Origin: Streptococcus salivarius
GTDB lineage: Bacteria; Bacillota; Bacilli; Lactobacillales; Streptococcaceae
Direction: 5' to 3'
NCBI RefSeq assembly: GCF_009738225.1
Contig: NZ_CP018188.1
Span: 124,001 to 188,000 of the forward strand
DNA: 64,000 nucleotides
Shown piece by piece: positions 1 through 9,085 of the stretch. Each line of letters starts with the position of its first letter. Within the stretch, counting starts at the first letter, position 1. The notes under the pieces were generated by a model. The model saw only the letters and a program-made list of their open reading frames with translations. It was not told where the DNA came from and ran no database searches. A program made the position numbers and the translations under genes.

Positions 1-1352
1 TATCGCTAATTGAACAGTATTTTTTAGATAGCATTTTTTCAATGATACAATCAACTTTGATGTTGATTATTGCGAGTGTTTATTTATATCAAATTAGCCC
101 GTTGATTTGCATAATTGTATTTGCTTTAGGGATTGTATCTATGCTGGTTCCCTTGTTACTTGGTAAAAAATTAAATGATTTAGTTTCTGAAAATGTAGTT
201 CTAAGCGGAGAGTATCTACATTTTATAAAAGAGATGTTTCAAGGAATACTGGCGGTCAAGACCTTTCAGAAGGAGCGGACATTTTTTGAGAAATTTGAAG
301 AGAAGTTATTTAAATTTGAACAGAATGCTCAATTGTTAAATGTAAAAAATGGTGAGTATAATCAAATCAGTGGTTTTTTTCAGTATGTAATCATTATTTC
401 TTGTTTATGCTTTGGTGGATTTTTAGTGTTGAATCAAGGCTTGACATTAGGAAAGATGATTGCGGTTACACAAATTTCAAATTTGATAGTTGGTCCAATT
501 CAACAGATTGGTTCTTCAGTTATTGATATTTTGGCTAGTAAGGATATAACGAAAGAAATGTCAGATATTTTTTTAAAACAATCAATCGTTTTAGATAAAA
601 AAGTATATCAAAAAGGTTTTGATAATATAAGGATTTCTACTTGTAGTGTCACAAAAGATAATAAAAAGCTCTTGGGTGGTGTTAATATATCTCTTGAATA
701 TGGTAAAAAATATTGTATTATTGGTCCAAATGGTAGCGGAAAAACTACATTTGGACGATTAATGTTAAATTTGTTAAATGATGTTGAAGAACGAGTATTT
801 ATAGATAGAGAAGCTAGTAATTTAGAAGATGTCGCCAAATTGATTTCATATGTACCGCAAAATAGTATTGCTTTTAAAGGTACTTTGAAAGATAATATTA
901 CATTGTTTGAACGCTACGATGATAAAATTATTGATGAGGTAATTAGAGACGTTAATTTAAACAATAAAAGTAAAGAGATTCAAATGATTTCGGAAAACGG
1001 TGACAATATTTCTGGTGGAGAATTGAGAAAAGTCAATATAGCTAGAGCATTTTTAGAGGATAGACCAATAATACTAGTTGATGAATTTGAGTCAGCTCTG
1101 GATGAAGAATCATCAAAACTAATAGCTGATAAATTTTTGAGTTCAGAAAAAACGGTGATAATGATTTCTCACAATTTAGAGCAGTCATTTTTACAAAGGT
1201 TTGATTCCATAATTTTTATAGAAAATGGGGAAGTTACTGCAATGGGAAAATACGAAGTATTATTAAAAAATTGTGATAACTTCTATAAATATTTAATTCA
1301 AACTGCCCCTAGTGGAGGTAATATTCATGAATACAATACTACGAGCGTGTAA
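1..1352 (+). CDS. ABC exporter, permease-ATPase fusion (5' end outside window)
   Basis: The reading frame is already open at base 3, so the start lies upstream; the first ATG at 42 is internal. The visible part has hydrophobic membrane helices followed by a full ABC ATPase domain. Walker A (GPNGSGKTT) is near 723, the signature ISGGE near 1009, Walker B ILVDEFE near 1072 and the switch His in MISHNL near 1165. This is the layout of one-polypeptide exporters for peptides or lipids. It overlaps the next ABC gene by 26 bases and heads a series ending in a LytTR two-component system, so export of a peptide or bacteriocin is the likely role. The substrate is not visible. Confidence 0.85.
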   Translation, partial: SLIEQYFLDSIFSMIQSTLMLIIASVYLYQISPLICIIVFALGIVSMLVPLLLGKKLNDLVSENVVLSGEYLHFIKEMFQGILAVKTFQKERTFFEKFEEKLFKFEQNAQLLNVKNGEYNQISGFFQYVIIISCLCFGGFLVLNQGLTLGKMIAVTQISNLIVGPIQQIGSSVIDILASKDITKEMSDIFLKQSIVLDKKVYQKGFDNIRISTCSVTKDNKKLLGGVNISLEYGKKYCIIGPNGSGKTTFGRLMLNLLNDVEERVFIDREASNLEDVAKLISYVPQNSIAFKGTLKDNITLFERYDDKIIDEVIRDVNLNNKSKEIQMISENGDNISGGELRKVNIARAFLEDRPIILVDEFESALDEESSKLIADKFLSSEKTVIMISHNLEQSFLQRFDSIIFIENGEVTAMGKYEVLLKNCDNFYKYLIQTAPSGGNIHEYNTTSV

Positions 1353-2193
1353 TTTAAGTAAATCATTTGGTTTACAAGAGGTGTTAACTAATATCAATTT
1401 TGACATTCAATCAGGAGATATAGTTGGCTTGATTGGAAAAAATGGCTGTGGAAAGACTACTCTAATGAAGATGATATTGGGTTTTACATCACAAACCAAG
1501 GGTTATATCCAATTTGAAGGTGATCCGAATTATCATACTAAAAGGAAGACATTAAATAAAATCGGTTTCCTCCTAGATTGTAGGCTGTTTGAAGATTTCT
1601 CTGCATATGATAATTTGAAATTATTCTCTATGTACTCTTCAACAGTTAATGAAGAAAATTTAGATGACCGAATTGAGAGGTTGTTAAAGTTTGTTGGTTT
1701 AGATAATAGTAAAAAACTAGTAAAATCTTATTCTTTTGGTATGAAACAGAGATTGGGTTTGGCACTGGCATTACTAGATGATCCTGAATTTTTGATTTTA
1801 GACGAACCATTTGTCGGTTTGGATCCCACCGGAGTTAGAGTTCTTCTAGATTATATTGTAAAGTTACGTCGGGAAAAGGGTGTTACGATACTAATCTCAT
1901 CACATCAGTTACATGAAATTGAAGAAATTTGTGACTATTTCTTATTTATAAATGAAAAGAGTATTGAAAAACATTCTAAACTAGGGGAAAATCAAATAGT
2001 TATTACTTTGGGACATCTAGTACCAGAGTTGGAACAGGACTTAAGAGATATGATTGATATGAAAGAAGGTCAGATAACTTTACCAAAGGATATGTCGTTG
2101 CTGAATTCAACATTAAAGCTTATTTACAAGTATAATAGTGAATTAAAAGATATCACAATAAATGATTCTACAGAAGAGTTATTTAGGGGGTGA
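1327..2193 (+). CDS. ABC transporter ATP-binding protein (BcrA/DrrA-like)
   Basis: The start is the ATG at 1327 (MNTILRACNLSKSFG), 8 bases after GGAGG at 1314-1318; an earlier in-frame ATG at 1312 overlaps that site and is less likely. The 288-residue protein has Walker A (GKNGCGKTT), the signature YSFGMKQRL, Walker B LILDEPF and the switch His in SSHQLHE. It is a stand-alone ATPase for an ABC-2 exporter. The membrane partner starts four bases after its stop. Such pairs often give self-immunity to a bacteriocin or export of a hydrophobic compound; the role here is inferred from context. Confidence 0.9.
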   Translation: MNTILRACNLSKSFGLQEVLTNINFDIQSGDIVGLIGKNGCGKTTLMKMILGFTSQTKGYIQFEGDPNYHTKRKTLNKIGFLLDCRLFEDFSAYDNLKLFSMYSSTVNEENLDDRIERLLKFVGLDNSKKLVKSYSFGMKQRLGLALALLDDPEFLILDEPFVGLDPTGVRVLLDYIVKLRREKGVTILISSHQLHEIEEICDYFLFINEKSIEKHSKLGENQIVITLGHLVPELEQDLRDMIDMKEGQITLPKDMSLLNSTLKLIYKYNSELKDITINDSTEELFRG

Positions 2194-2197
2194 AAAA

Positions 2198-2950
2198 ATG
2201 CAATCGATAATATTAGCAGAACTATATAAATTACTGAAACGGAAAAATTTTATCATATTAGCAGTGTTATCTTTGTGGTCGTTAATTTACGGATTAGGCG
2301 CTTTTTTACATTGGGATTTTGTAAAAATTGGTGCTAAGTTGGATTTAGTTACCTTTATTACAACGATGTGGACGTTTTTATTGATATTAACTATTCCACT
2401 ATTATTAATTTTGTACACTGCTTCCTTTATTTTAGGAGGAGAAATCCAAGGAGGGCAAATTTTACTAGAAGTAAACCGAGTATCTAGTAAGAAAACGTTG
2501 ATTATTTCTAAGTATATAGTTGTCATCTTATCAATCTTATTTTTGTATGTACTGAACTGCTTATCATCACTCATCACTTATATTTGTTTTTTATCTCGAA
2601 GTGAGTTTGGTTACGTACATTTTTGGGAACTGCATTCTACAAATATGCAATCAATAATAATTAGTTTGGTAAATTTAAGTTTCATTATTTTATTGGCTAG
2701 TGTAGCCTTTTACTTATCGTTATATGTTTCGGCAATAGTAGCCGCATTTGCAAGTTTAGGTGTTTATTTTTTATGTCAACTTTTGTCATATATTGCTATT
2801 ATTTCTAAATTTGTTCCGGGATACTTTTTTATTGTATCGAATTATCGTTTTTCATTGGAATTATCTATAGTTCACTTGTTAGGTTATTTCTTGATTTGTC
2901 TGTTATTATTGATTGCTACTACGAAAGGATTTGAAAAGAAAGCATTATGA
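2198..2950 (+). CDS. ABC-2 type permease
   Basis: About 250 residues with six hydrophobic segments and an N-terminal cytoplasmic stretch (LAELYKLLKRKN) typical of ABC-2 permeases. The start is ATG 2198, 7 bases after the GGGGG run at 2186-2190 that overlaps the end of the ATPase gene. An upstream in-frame ATG at 2162 lies inside the ATPase gene. Tight packing with the ATPase gene implies one transporter. A promoter for the following regulator genes lies inside its 3' end. Confidence 0.87.
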   Translation: MQSIILAELYKLLKRKNFIILAVLSLWSLIYGLGAFLHWDFVKIGAKLDLVTFITTMWTFLLILTIPLLLILYTASFILGGEIQGGQILLEVNRVSSKKTLIISKYIVVILSILFLYVLNCLSSLITYICFLSRSEFGYVHFWELHSTNMQSIIISLVNLSFIILLASVAFYLSLYVSAIVAAFASLGVYFLCQLLSYIAIISKFVPGYFFIVSNYRFSLELSIVHLLGYFLICLLLLIATTKGFEKKAL

Positions 2951-2960
2951 GTGATATAAT
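2931..2960 (+). promoter_or_regulatory. Promoter for the LytTR regulator and kinase genes
   Basis: TTGAAA at 2931-2936 and a perfect TATAAT at 2955-2960 are separated by 18 bases. It lies in the last codons of the permease gene and just upstream of the response regulator, so the regulators can be made independently of the transporter. Confidence 0.55.
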
Positions 2961-2987
2961 ATTTCAAAAAGGAATTCATGAAAGCAC

Positions 2988-3716
2988 ATGTATAAAATAG
3001 CAATTTGTGATGATGATAGTCTACAAGTTAGTCATTTAGAAACTCAAATTTCAAAGTATTTTGATGAGATTAATGTTCACTATGAGATTGATGGCTATTA
3101 TAAAGGAAATCGTCTAGTAAAGGCGATGAGCACTCAGGCAGATAACTATCAATTGATATTTTTAGATATTGAAATGGAGGAAATTAATGGTATTGAAACT
3201 GCAAAATTATTGAGAAATTTAGATAAGAGTTTCGTCTTAATCTATGTTACAAGTTATGAGCAATATGCTTTAGAGAGTTTTGAAGTATCTCCGTTTCGTT
3301 ATCTTATAAAACCTGTATCTACTGAAAAATTGAGAGACGTTCTTAGTGATGTTCTCGTAGAATTAACTGCTAAACAGAAATTCTTATTTTATCAAGTAGG
3401 TATGGAACATTTTCAAGTAATCTTAGATAATATTGTGTGCTTATATTCTGAATTTGGTCGAAAAATCCACCTTGAGTTGGTTAATGATAATAGCGTGTTG
3501 TTTTATGGAAAAATATCAACACTTGAAGAAGAGTTACCTCAAACACATTTTATTAGAGTCAATAGCGGGGCAATAATTAATCTAGACTATGTTGTATCTT
3601 TTAATAGAAATGAAGTAACGATGATAAATGGTGACTGTATTACTATTAGTAGAAGTCGAAAGAAAACAGTAGTAGCAACTTACAATCATTTTATTGAGAG
3701 GAGTTTTGGATTATGA
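2988..3716 (+). CDS. LytTR-family response regulator (AgrA/BlpR-like)
   Basis: 242 residues: an N-terminal receiver domain (acidic IAICDDD, phospho-acceptor Asp near residue 60 in IFLDIEME, conserved Lys in RYLIKPV) and a C-terminal LytTR DNA-binding domain ([16 protein letters not shown]). LytTR regulators control peptide quorum-sensing and bacteriocin genes in streptococci. The stop overlaps the start of the kinase gene by 4 bases, so the pair is translationally coupled. No cognate pheromone gene was recognised in the window; it may lie upstream. Confidence 0.92.
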   Translation: MYKIAICDDDSLQVSHLETQISKYFDEINVHYEIDGYYKGNRLVKAMSTQADNYQLIFLDIEMEEINGIETAKLLRNLDKSFVLIYVTSYEQYALESFEVSPFRYLIKPVSTEKLRDVLSDVLVELTAKQKFLFYQVGMEHFQVILDNIVCLYSEFGRKIHLELVNDNSVLFYGKISTLEEELPQTHFIRVNSGAIINLDYVVSFNRNEVTMINGDCITISRSRKKTVVATYNHFIERSFGL

Positions 3717-4966
3717 TTGATTTGTTTAAAACAATTGGAATCCTCTCTCTTTTTTTATTTCAAAGCTTTGTTATTTGGATTTATTTACTACATTTTTTTG
3801 TTGTCAGAATACCTAAAATGAGATTTTATTGTTTTATTTTTTGTATTTATTTTGTTGGTAGAACATCAATAACAGTGGATCAGACCACGTTTATTGATTT
3901 AAAAATTTTTTCTTTATTTTGTACTTTCTTGATTCTTTTCTTCTTTTTATCTGGGGAGGTAATGAAAAAAGTATTTCATTTCTTATTTCTGACTTTTTGG
4001 TTCTTGATTCAAGAGGATATTGCAGGTTTATTATTTAATCATACGCCAGAAACTAAAGTATTTGTTATTCTTTTCGTTCAATTTTTATTGATGTTGTTGA
4101 CTCTTTTCTTCATATTGGGATTGAAGCGTTTCAAAGTAGATAATTTAATAGGTCTGAATAAAATGGAATATGGCATTCTTTCAGTTACTCCATTTTTTTC
4201 TATTATTCTGCTGTTACATAAGGTAGCGCTGCCTCTAGTAAAGGTTCTTGCATTTGATAGTTATTTGTGGTTAATAAATATTGTTATAATCGTGCTTTAC
4301 AATTACTTAAGTGAAAAAAACTACAATATTATCAAAAACAAAGTAGCTTTTGATGAAAATAGTATGACTAGTGAAATTATAAAGCAAGAAAAGGAGCTAG
4401 CCGTTCTTAGACATGATTTGAAAAATATTGTTTCTTCAATAGATTTTTATGCTGATAATAGTGATTATGAAAATATTAAAGTAATAACTCGAAAGATACT
4501 GGGACAGGAAGTATTTAATCGTAAGATTACAGGTTGTATACCTATTGATGCTGTGTTAAATCAAAAAATATCTAAGATGAAAAAAGATGGTATTCTACAT
4601 AATTTAGATTTACAGGTTCCATATAATTTAGACTTAAGTACTATTGCGATTGATTCATGTGCCATTCTTGGGAATCTTCTTGATAATGCTATAGAAGAAA
4701 TTGAACGTAATAGCTTAGAAGAACCGATTGAAATAGCTCTGCGTTTTAAAAATAATAAATTAGTTTTCAAAGTTGCTAATCCCATCAGAACTTCTAATGT
4801 AGATGTTAATTATGATGGAATGAAGTCTATTAAATCTCCTAACAGACAAGGTATAGGAATAAAAAGTAGTTATGATAGAGTCATGAAATTAAAGGGGCAC
4901 CTAAACATTACTGTTCAGTCAAATCAATTTATTGTACTAGTTGTGATTCCGTTAAGGATGAAATGA
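3713..4966 (+). CDS. AgrC-like sensor histidine kinase (GHKL)
   Basis: 417 residues: roughly 200 N-terminal residues with six or more hydrophobic helices (peptide-sensing membrane domain), then the phospho-His motif LRHDLKN near residue 233 and a GHKL ATPase domain (N box [10 protein letters not shown] near residue 320, G box GIGIKSS). It is the usual partner of a LytTR regulator, and the ATG overlaps the end of that gene. Together they would sense a secreted peptide and activate the adjoining transporters or a bacteriocin gene outside the window. Confidence 0.9.
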   Translation: MIDLFKTIGILSLFLFQSFVIWIYLLHFFVVRIPKMRFYCFIFCIYFVGRTSITVDQTTFIDLKIFSLFCTFLILFFFLSGEVMKKVFHFLFLTFWFLIQEDIAGLLFNHTPETKVFVILFVQFLLMLLTLFFILGLKRFKVDNLIGLNKMEYGILSVTPFFSIILLLHKVALPLVKVLAFDSYLWLINIVIIVLYNYLSEKNYNIIKNKVAFDENSMTSEIIKQEKELAVLRHDLKNIVSSIDFYADNSDYENIKVITRKILGQEVFNRKITGCIPIDAVLNQKISKMKKDGILHNLDLQVPYNLDLSTIAIDSCAILGNLLDNAIEEIERNSLEEPIEIALRFKNNKLVFKVANPIRTSNVDVNYDGMKSIKSPNRQGIGIKSSYDRVMKLKGHLNITVQSNQFIVLVVIPLRMK

Positions 4967-4988
4967 GTTTTTATCAAATCTATATTTA

Positions 4989-5010
4989 AACTCTGCTAAT
5001 AGGCAGAGTT
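4989..5010 (+). terminator. Terminator after the kinase gene
   Basis: An 8-bp perfect stem (AACTCTGC / GCAGAGTT) with a 6-base loop lies 22 bases after the kinase stop and is followed by a short T-rich tract. Confidence 0.6.
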
Positions 5011-5527
5011 CTTTATTTAAGATCTATCGTACTATCAATTCTCAACAGAAAGTAAATATCTTGCTTTTGGGCTAGGAAGTTAGTAGTTATGTGGTAAACT
5101 GAGTCATAGGAATAAATCTCTTTCTAGTAATATTTCGCAACTCTACTATAACGGATTTATTCCTTTTTGTGTTTACCCAACTTATTTTACACTACCAAGA
5201 AATAGACCTTTGCAGTGAATATTAGGAGAAATATTAATCAAAAATGCCTCACTGATTAAGTGAAGCATTTTTGATTACATAGAAGATACTGTATTGTCTA
5301 TTTTGGGACTTATTGAAATGATTTCAGGTTATTTTAGTTTAGTTTTTGGAATCAAGAACGGCTTTAAATCAATATTTCTGACGTTAACAAGACTTAAAAA
5401 ATCATGAAACAAGTCGTAAAGAGATATAATATGGATTGAGCTCCCTTTATCTATAACAGAAATTGGTAGTGAAAATTAAGTTGTGTAAACACAAAATAAT
5501 TGACAGTATCTTGTTGGTTGAAAAGTC
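5011..5527. other. Intergenic debris with IS256-like ends and a long hairpin
   Basis: No gene is supported here. The stretch holds a long near-perfect hairpin at 5236-5276 (AATCAAAAATGC arms), able to act as a terminator on either strand. It also holds two sequences resembling the terminal repeat of an IS256-family element, at about 5169-5196 (GTGTTTACCCAACTTATT) and 5487-5510. Related ends recur near 19.95 and 21.47 kb. I read it as the scar of old insertions. Confidence 0.45.
5487..5510 (+). repeat. IS256-like terminal repeat (copy 1)
   Basis: The segment ends in ACACAAAATAATTGACAG followed by TATC. An inverted copy lies at 19941-19968 and a shorter same-orientation copy at 21467-21482. 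No transposase of that family is present, so these look like orphan ends. Confidence 0.5.
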
Positions 5528-5555
5528 TTTACAAATTTGGTAAAATTGCTATAGA
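5528..5555 (+). promoter_or_regulatory. Promoter of the candidate small RNA
   Basis: TTTACA at 5528-5533 and TATAGA at 5550-5555 are 16 bases apart. A transcript would start near 5562, directly before three consecutive hairpins and with no open reading frame. Confidence 0.45.
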
Positions 5556-5561
5556 AACGAT

Positions 5562-5660
5562 AATATTGTTATTCATGGGGATATCTCACCATGATAATGG
5601 AACGTCGTGGAATATCAACATGACGTTTTAACGCAAGGGGGGAAAACTCTTGCGTTTTTT
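5562..5660 (+). ncRNA. Candidate small RNA with three stem-loops
   Basis: About 99 bases fold into three successive hairpins. The first, 5569-5597, has arms TTAT-CATGG and CCATG-ATAA with one bulge and one mismatch. The second, 5601-5627, has AACGTCGTG against CATGACGTT with one G-U pair. The third, 5630-5656, is a terminator with AACGCAAG against CTTGCGTT and a following T run. There is no start codon with a ribosome site. Promoter, compact folds and terminator together suggest an independent RNA; a leader of the NUDIX gene is possible, but the terminator lies 120 bases before it. The RNA family was not recognised. Confidence 0.5.
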
Positions 5661-5782
5661 GTTTTGAAAGTCTGTTATAGTTAAATAGACAAAATGTCTT
5701 TAATAAAGAGTCCCCCCAACCCAAGATAAATGTATGATGATAGGTATGGTAAAAAAATAAATGAAGCTAGGAAGTTAAGAAT

Positions 5783-6280
5783 ATGGAAATCAAAGATCAC
5801 TTTGGTGTATACGGAGTCTGTCTTCAAGACGGGGAACTGCTCTGCATTGAGAAAACGAGAGGACCTTATCGGCATCGTTTTGATTTACCGGGTGGTAGTC
5901 AAGAACTAGGTGAGGGACTGACAGAAACTCTCAAGAGAGAAGTTCTGGAAGAGACGGGCTATATGCTTAGCGATTATTCAAACCCTAGAATCTATGATGT
6001 GCTGGTTCAAGAAGATGGGCAAGACTTTGTCGTACACCATATCATGGCCTTTTATGATATAGTACTTGACTTGGAATACTCTCAAAAATCCCTTCCTCAT
6101 GAAGTTCTTGATGGAAGCAATGATTCAGCAAATGCCATTTGGCTTCCGATCGAGCAGATTACCGAAGAAACTGCCTCACCCATAGTATTGAAGGTGAAGG
6201 CAGAGTTACTAGGATTTCCAGAATTAGAACTGACAAGCTATAGAAATTGGAAGGTAAAAGAAAAGAAGGAGCAATCATGA
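5783..6280 (+). CDS. NUDIX hydrolase (MutT-like)
   Basis: 165 residues with a complete Nudix box: Gly38, Glu44, Arg52-Glu53, Glu56-Glu57, Gly59. These proteins cleave nucleoside diphosphates linked to another group, using the Glu cluster to hold Mg2+. The substrate cannot be told from sequence. The ribosome site before ATG 5783 is weak. The last codon overlaps the start of the ASCH gene (ATGA), so the two are co-translated and may share a nucleotide-housekeeping role. Confidence 0.9.
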   Translation: MEIKDHFGVYGVCLQDGELLCIEKTRGPYRHRFDLPGGSQELGEGLTETLKREVLEETGYMLSDYSNPRIYDVLVQEDGQDFVVHHIMAFYDIVLDLEYSQKSLPHEVLDGSNDSANAIWLPIEQITEETASPIVLKVKAELLGFPELELTSYRNWKVKEKKEQS

Positions 6281-6717
6281 CACCGCAAGAAATGTGGAAT
6301 GCCTACAAGCAAATCAACCCCTCTATTGGAGATGAGATAGACGCCTGGGCTTTTGGTGTGGAACCAGACCTTTTAGCGGATTTGGTGTTTACAGGTGAAA
6401 AAACAGCAACTGCCTCAGCCTGCGACCTCTATGCAGTAGGGGACGAACCCCTTCCACAAGAAGGAACCTTTGATGTGATTTTAGACAGCCAACATCAAGC
6501 TATCTGCATTGTCGAAATCACCAAGGTTTCTGTTCAGCCTTTCAATCAAGTGTCAGACGACCATGCCTTTAAGGAAGGGGAAGGAGATAAGTCCCTTGCC
6601 TATTGGCGGCAGGTTCACGAGGAATTCTTCACGAAGTGGCTGGAGAAAGCGGGCCTGACTTTTACACCTGACAGCAAGGTTGTATTAGAAGAATTTCGTA
6701 AGGTTTATCCATTATAG
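6277..6717 (+). CDS. ASCH-domain protein
   Basis: 146 residues, start ATG 6277 with AAGGAG at 6266-6271. The sequence carries ASCH-fold features (FTGEKTATAS near residue 40, GEGDKSLAYWR near 105), a fold related to PUA RNA-binding domains and suspected of acting on RNA or modified nucleosides. It overlaps the NUDIX gene by 4 bases. A second copy of its C-terminal part is present as a fragment at 28291-28559, evidence that this block was duplicated. Confidence 0.88.
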   Translation: MTPQEMWNAYKQINPSIGDEIDAWAFGVEPDLLADLVFTGEKTATASACDLYAVGDEPLPQEGTFDVILDSQHQAICIVEITKVSVQPFNQVSDDHAFKEGEGDKSLAYWRQVHEEFFTKWLEKAGLTFTPDSKVVLEEFRKVYPL

Positions 6718-6722
6718 AACAC

Positions 6723-6746
6723 ACTCTCCTTCTTGGAGAGTTTTTT
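6723..6746 (+). terminator. Terminator of the NUDIX-ASCH operon
   Basis: A 7-bp stem ACTCTCC / GGAGAGT with a 5-base loop is followed by six T, starting 6 bases after the ASCH stop. Confidence 0.85.
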
Positions 6747-6854
6747 GATCTGGATCTTATTTTCCAAAAGGGTTAAAAAATGATGTAAGCGATATTATAC
6801 AGAAGCACAGGAGCAGTACGACCGCAGGGCTAAACAAAAAGGTCGGAATTCTTG

Positions 6855-6935
6855 TTTGAAGTTGATGAATACGCCTTGGAGTATGATACTAAGCGAGATA
6901 TTTTCTATCTCGTCTTAGGGCCTGAGGTTCAGTAG
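6855..6935 (+). pseudogene. Remnant of the 52-aa small protein gene
   Basis: The in-frame stretch reads FEVDEYALEYDTKRDIFYL and ends with TAG at 6933-6935. It is clearly related to the C-terminal half of the intact 52-residue protein at 26953-27111 (EADEHALEYATKRDILYLDL). The 5' half is not recognisable, so this is a decayed copy. It sits between the ASCH gene and another decayed small gene. Confidence 0.6.
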
Positions 6936-6987
6936 AAAGTTAAGCTACGTATTTAATACGTGGCTTTTTTATAAAGGAGATAAATTA

Positions 6988-7163
6988 ATGCGGCTTGATT
7001 TAAAAATTGACAGAGATTTGGCTTTTGGACAGGCTCTTTCGATATACCATATCATAAAAAAGAGCTACTTAAGTTTTCGGAAGAACAGTTGTCATCGGCA
7101 CAAGAGACAACTCCAGAAGAGTTGGATGATATAGCATTACATTGGGAATTTATCCAAACCTAA
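6988..7163 (+). pseudogene. Decayed copy of the 86-aa small protein gene
   Basis: A good ribosome site (AAAGGAG) precedes ATG 6988. The first 25 or so codons match the intact gene at 28698-28958 (shared IDRDLAF-like start against SDRDLAF). A one-base deletion near 7053 then shifts the frame, and the middle of the gene is missing before the shared end (HWEF against NWEF). The intact copy is in the 28.7-kb duplicate block. Confidence 0.75.
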
Positions 7164-7277
7164 GCTAATGCTTACTGATAGTAGAAAACAAATAAGCACT
7201 TAAAATTTTTAAAATTTGATATGATACCTCTTAAGTAGACAAGGTAAATACCTAAAATCTACTTAAGAGGTATTTTT

Positions 7278-7955
7278 ATGTCTAGAAGAGAAAGATTCAC
7301 CCCATACGAGAAAGAACAAGCTTGTCTCGATTATATTAATGGTAATCGTTCCAGATCTGAGATATGTAATTGTCTCCATATTTCCACAAGGACGATTCAA
7401 GATTGGGCTGCCATCTATAAAAAATATGGGATTTTAGGATTCACAAAGAAAACAAAAAACCGTTCCTATTCAAAAGAATTTAAAATGGAACTTGTAGAAA
7501 AATGTATTAGTGGTGAGGCTTCATCTATTGATTTAGGTCATCAGTATGATATTTCTTCAGGTCTTTTAAGAAAGTGGATTAGGATGTATAATGCCAATAT
7601 AGAACTTAAGGATTACAATCCAAAACGGGAGGTCTATATGGCAAAAGCAAGACGTAAAACCACTATTGATGAACGCAAAGAGATTGTCAACTATTGTATT
7701 GAACACAATCGCAATTATAAGGAAACGGCGTCACTTTATGATGTTTCTTATAGCCAAGTATACTCGTGGGTAAAGAAGTATGATAGTGGTGGCGAAAAAG
7801 GTTTAATTGACAAAAGGGGGCATCACAAAATAGATGATGAGCTTGATGAATTAGAGCGTTTACGAAGAGAAAATGTGCGCTTAAAACGTCAGTTAGAAGA
7901 AAAGGATATGGCTGTTGAACTCTTAAAAAAAGTGAAAGAATTCGGAAGGATGTGA
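7278..7955 (+). CDS. IS3-family transposase OrfA (HTH subunit)
   Basis: 225 residues with two helix-turn-helix segments (near residues 15-45 and 115-155) and a C-terminal leucine-rich helix (ELERLRRENVRLKRQLEEK) typical of OrfA multimerisation. The ATG follows AAGAGG. It ends at TGA 7953-7955 overlapping OrfB. An A7 run 21 bases before the stop can shift ribosomes back by one to make the OrfAB transposase. OrfA alone usually binds the ends and represses. Confidence 0.9.
   Translation: MSRRERFTPYEKEQACLDYINGNRSRSEICNCLHISTRTIQDWAAIYKKYGILGFTKKTKNRSYSKEFKMELVEKCISGEASSIDLGHQYDISSGLLRKWIRMYNANIELKDYNPKREVYMAKARRKTTIDERKEIVNYCIEHNRNYKETASLYDVSYSQVYSWVKKYDSGGEKGLIDKRGHHKIDDELDELERLRRENVRLKRQLEEKDMAVELLKKVKEFGRM
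7925..7932 (+). other. Programmed -1 frameshift site of the IS
   Basis: A run of seven A followed by G, read in the OrfA frame as A-AAA-AAA. It lies exactly where a -1 slip joins OrfA to the OrfB frame, which stays open from there (SERIRKDVRLG). This is the known expression mode of IS3-family elements; the slip itself is inferred. Confidence 0.65.
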
Positions 7956-8917
7956 GGCTAGGCAAACAGCGCCACGAATCAAAATACTTAGCGATCGAAG
8001 ACTTCAACACCAACAAAGGGTGGAGCATTAGCTGGATGTGTCATCAGCTCGGCATTACGAGGTCTGCATTTTATAAATGGAAACATAGAATAGTTCCAGA
8101 ACAAGAACAATTAAACAGCGAAATTGCGGAATTAATTAAAGAATATGACGAACGTTTTTCACACATCTTGGGATACCGAAGAATGACCGATTGGATCAAT
8201 CATTTCAATCATACGAATTACTCAAGAAAGAGAATTCACCGAATTATGAAAGTACTCGATATCCACGCTTTTATCCGTAAGAAAAAGAAAAAATACAAGA
8301 CTGTTAAACCTGAAGAAACTGCAGAAAATAAGTTGGCAAGAAACTTCTATACAACTGCTCCGAACAAAAAATGGGTAACAGATGTTACAGAGTTTAAGAT
8401 TCCTAACTCTCATAAGAAACTCTATCTTAGTGCCATACTTGATTTATATGACCGCTATCCTATTGCTTTTGTCATAAGTGGTCGAAATGACAATCGGCTG
8501 GTCTTCAAAACATTTGACAAAGCCATTGAAAAAAATCCCGCAGCGAAGCCTATATTTCACAGCGATAGAGGGTTTCAATATACCAATAAGAACTTTCAAA
8601 AAAAGCTGAAAGATACTGATATGATTCAATCCATGTCAAGAGTGGGCCATTGTATTGATAACGGACCAATAGAAGGTTTTTGGGGAATTATAAAATCGGA
8701 AATGTATCAGATGTATGAGATTTCAGATGAGGCCTCCCTCCGATATGCCATCAAAGACTATATCCGATTTTACTGTCAAGAGCGTCCACAAAGTAGGTAT
8801 GACTGTAAAACGCCTTTGGCAGTAAGAAACGCTGCCTTATCATCAGAACATCCTTTGTCATACCCAATCGCTAAGAATAACAAAATTGAAAAGTACAAGT
8901 CTAAGTGGTCTGCATAA
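7952..8917 (+). CDS. IS3-family transposase OrfB (DDE integrase core)
   Basis: 321 residues from the GTG at 7952, although the active product is probably the OrfAB fusion. The catalytic triad is present: Asp in KWVTDVTEF, Asp in IFHSDRGFQYT and Glu in GPIEGFWG followed by KSEMY. No frameshift or stop interrupts it, so the element should be able to transpose. The C-terminus has the usual rve-type RFYCQERPQ block. Confidence 0.93.
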   Translation: MRLGKQRHESKYLAIEDFNTNKGWSISWMCHQLGITRSAFYKWKHRIVPEQEQLNSEIAELIKEYDERFSHILGYRRMTDWINHFNHTNYSRKRIHRIMKVLDIHAFIRKKKKKYKTVKPEETAENKLARNFYTTAPNKKWVTDVTEFKIPNSHKKLYLSAILDLYDRYPIAFVISGRNDNRLVFKTFDKAIEKNPAAKPIFHSDRGFQYTNKNFQKKLKDTDMIQSMSRVGHCIDNGPIEGFWGIIKSEMYQMYEISDEASLRYAIKDYIRFYCQERPQSRYDCKTPLAVRNAALSSEHPLSYPIAKNNKIEKYKSKWSA

Positions 8918-9085
8918 AAAAACAGCCGTACATTTATTATGTACGACTGACCTTCAAAAACAGACACTTTTTTAGATATTTAACCTGTCTACTTGACAGG
9001 GGGCATATCAATTTGAGTGCTTTTTTTGTTACTTTTTGGTATCTTTTACGAATAGATATATTGTAGAAAATAGGAGGTATATAAA

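Larger units (their letters stand above)
7217..9010 (+). mobile_element. Intact IS3-family insertion sequence
   Basis: The ends are imperfect inverted repeats: left TGATATGATACC followed by AAGTAGACA, right (reverse complement) TGATATGCCCCC followed by AAGTAGACA. ATT flanks both sides (7214-7216 and 9011-9013), giving a 3-base target duplication. It carries two overlapping frames, an HTH OrfA and a DDE OrfB. The length of 1794 bases is above the usual 1.4-1.5 kb of the IS150-like group because OrfA is long. It splits a terminator: the matching uninterrupted sequence is at 28971-29008. Confidence 0.88.
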
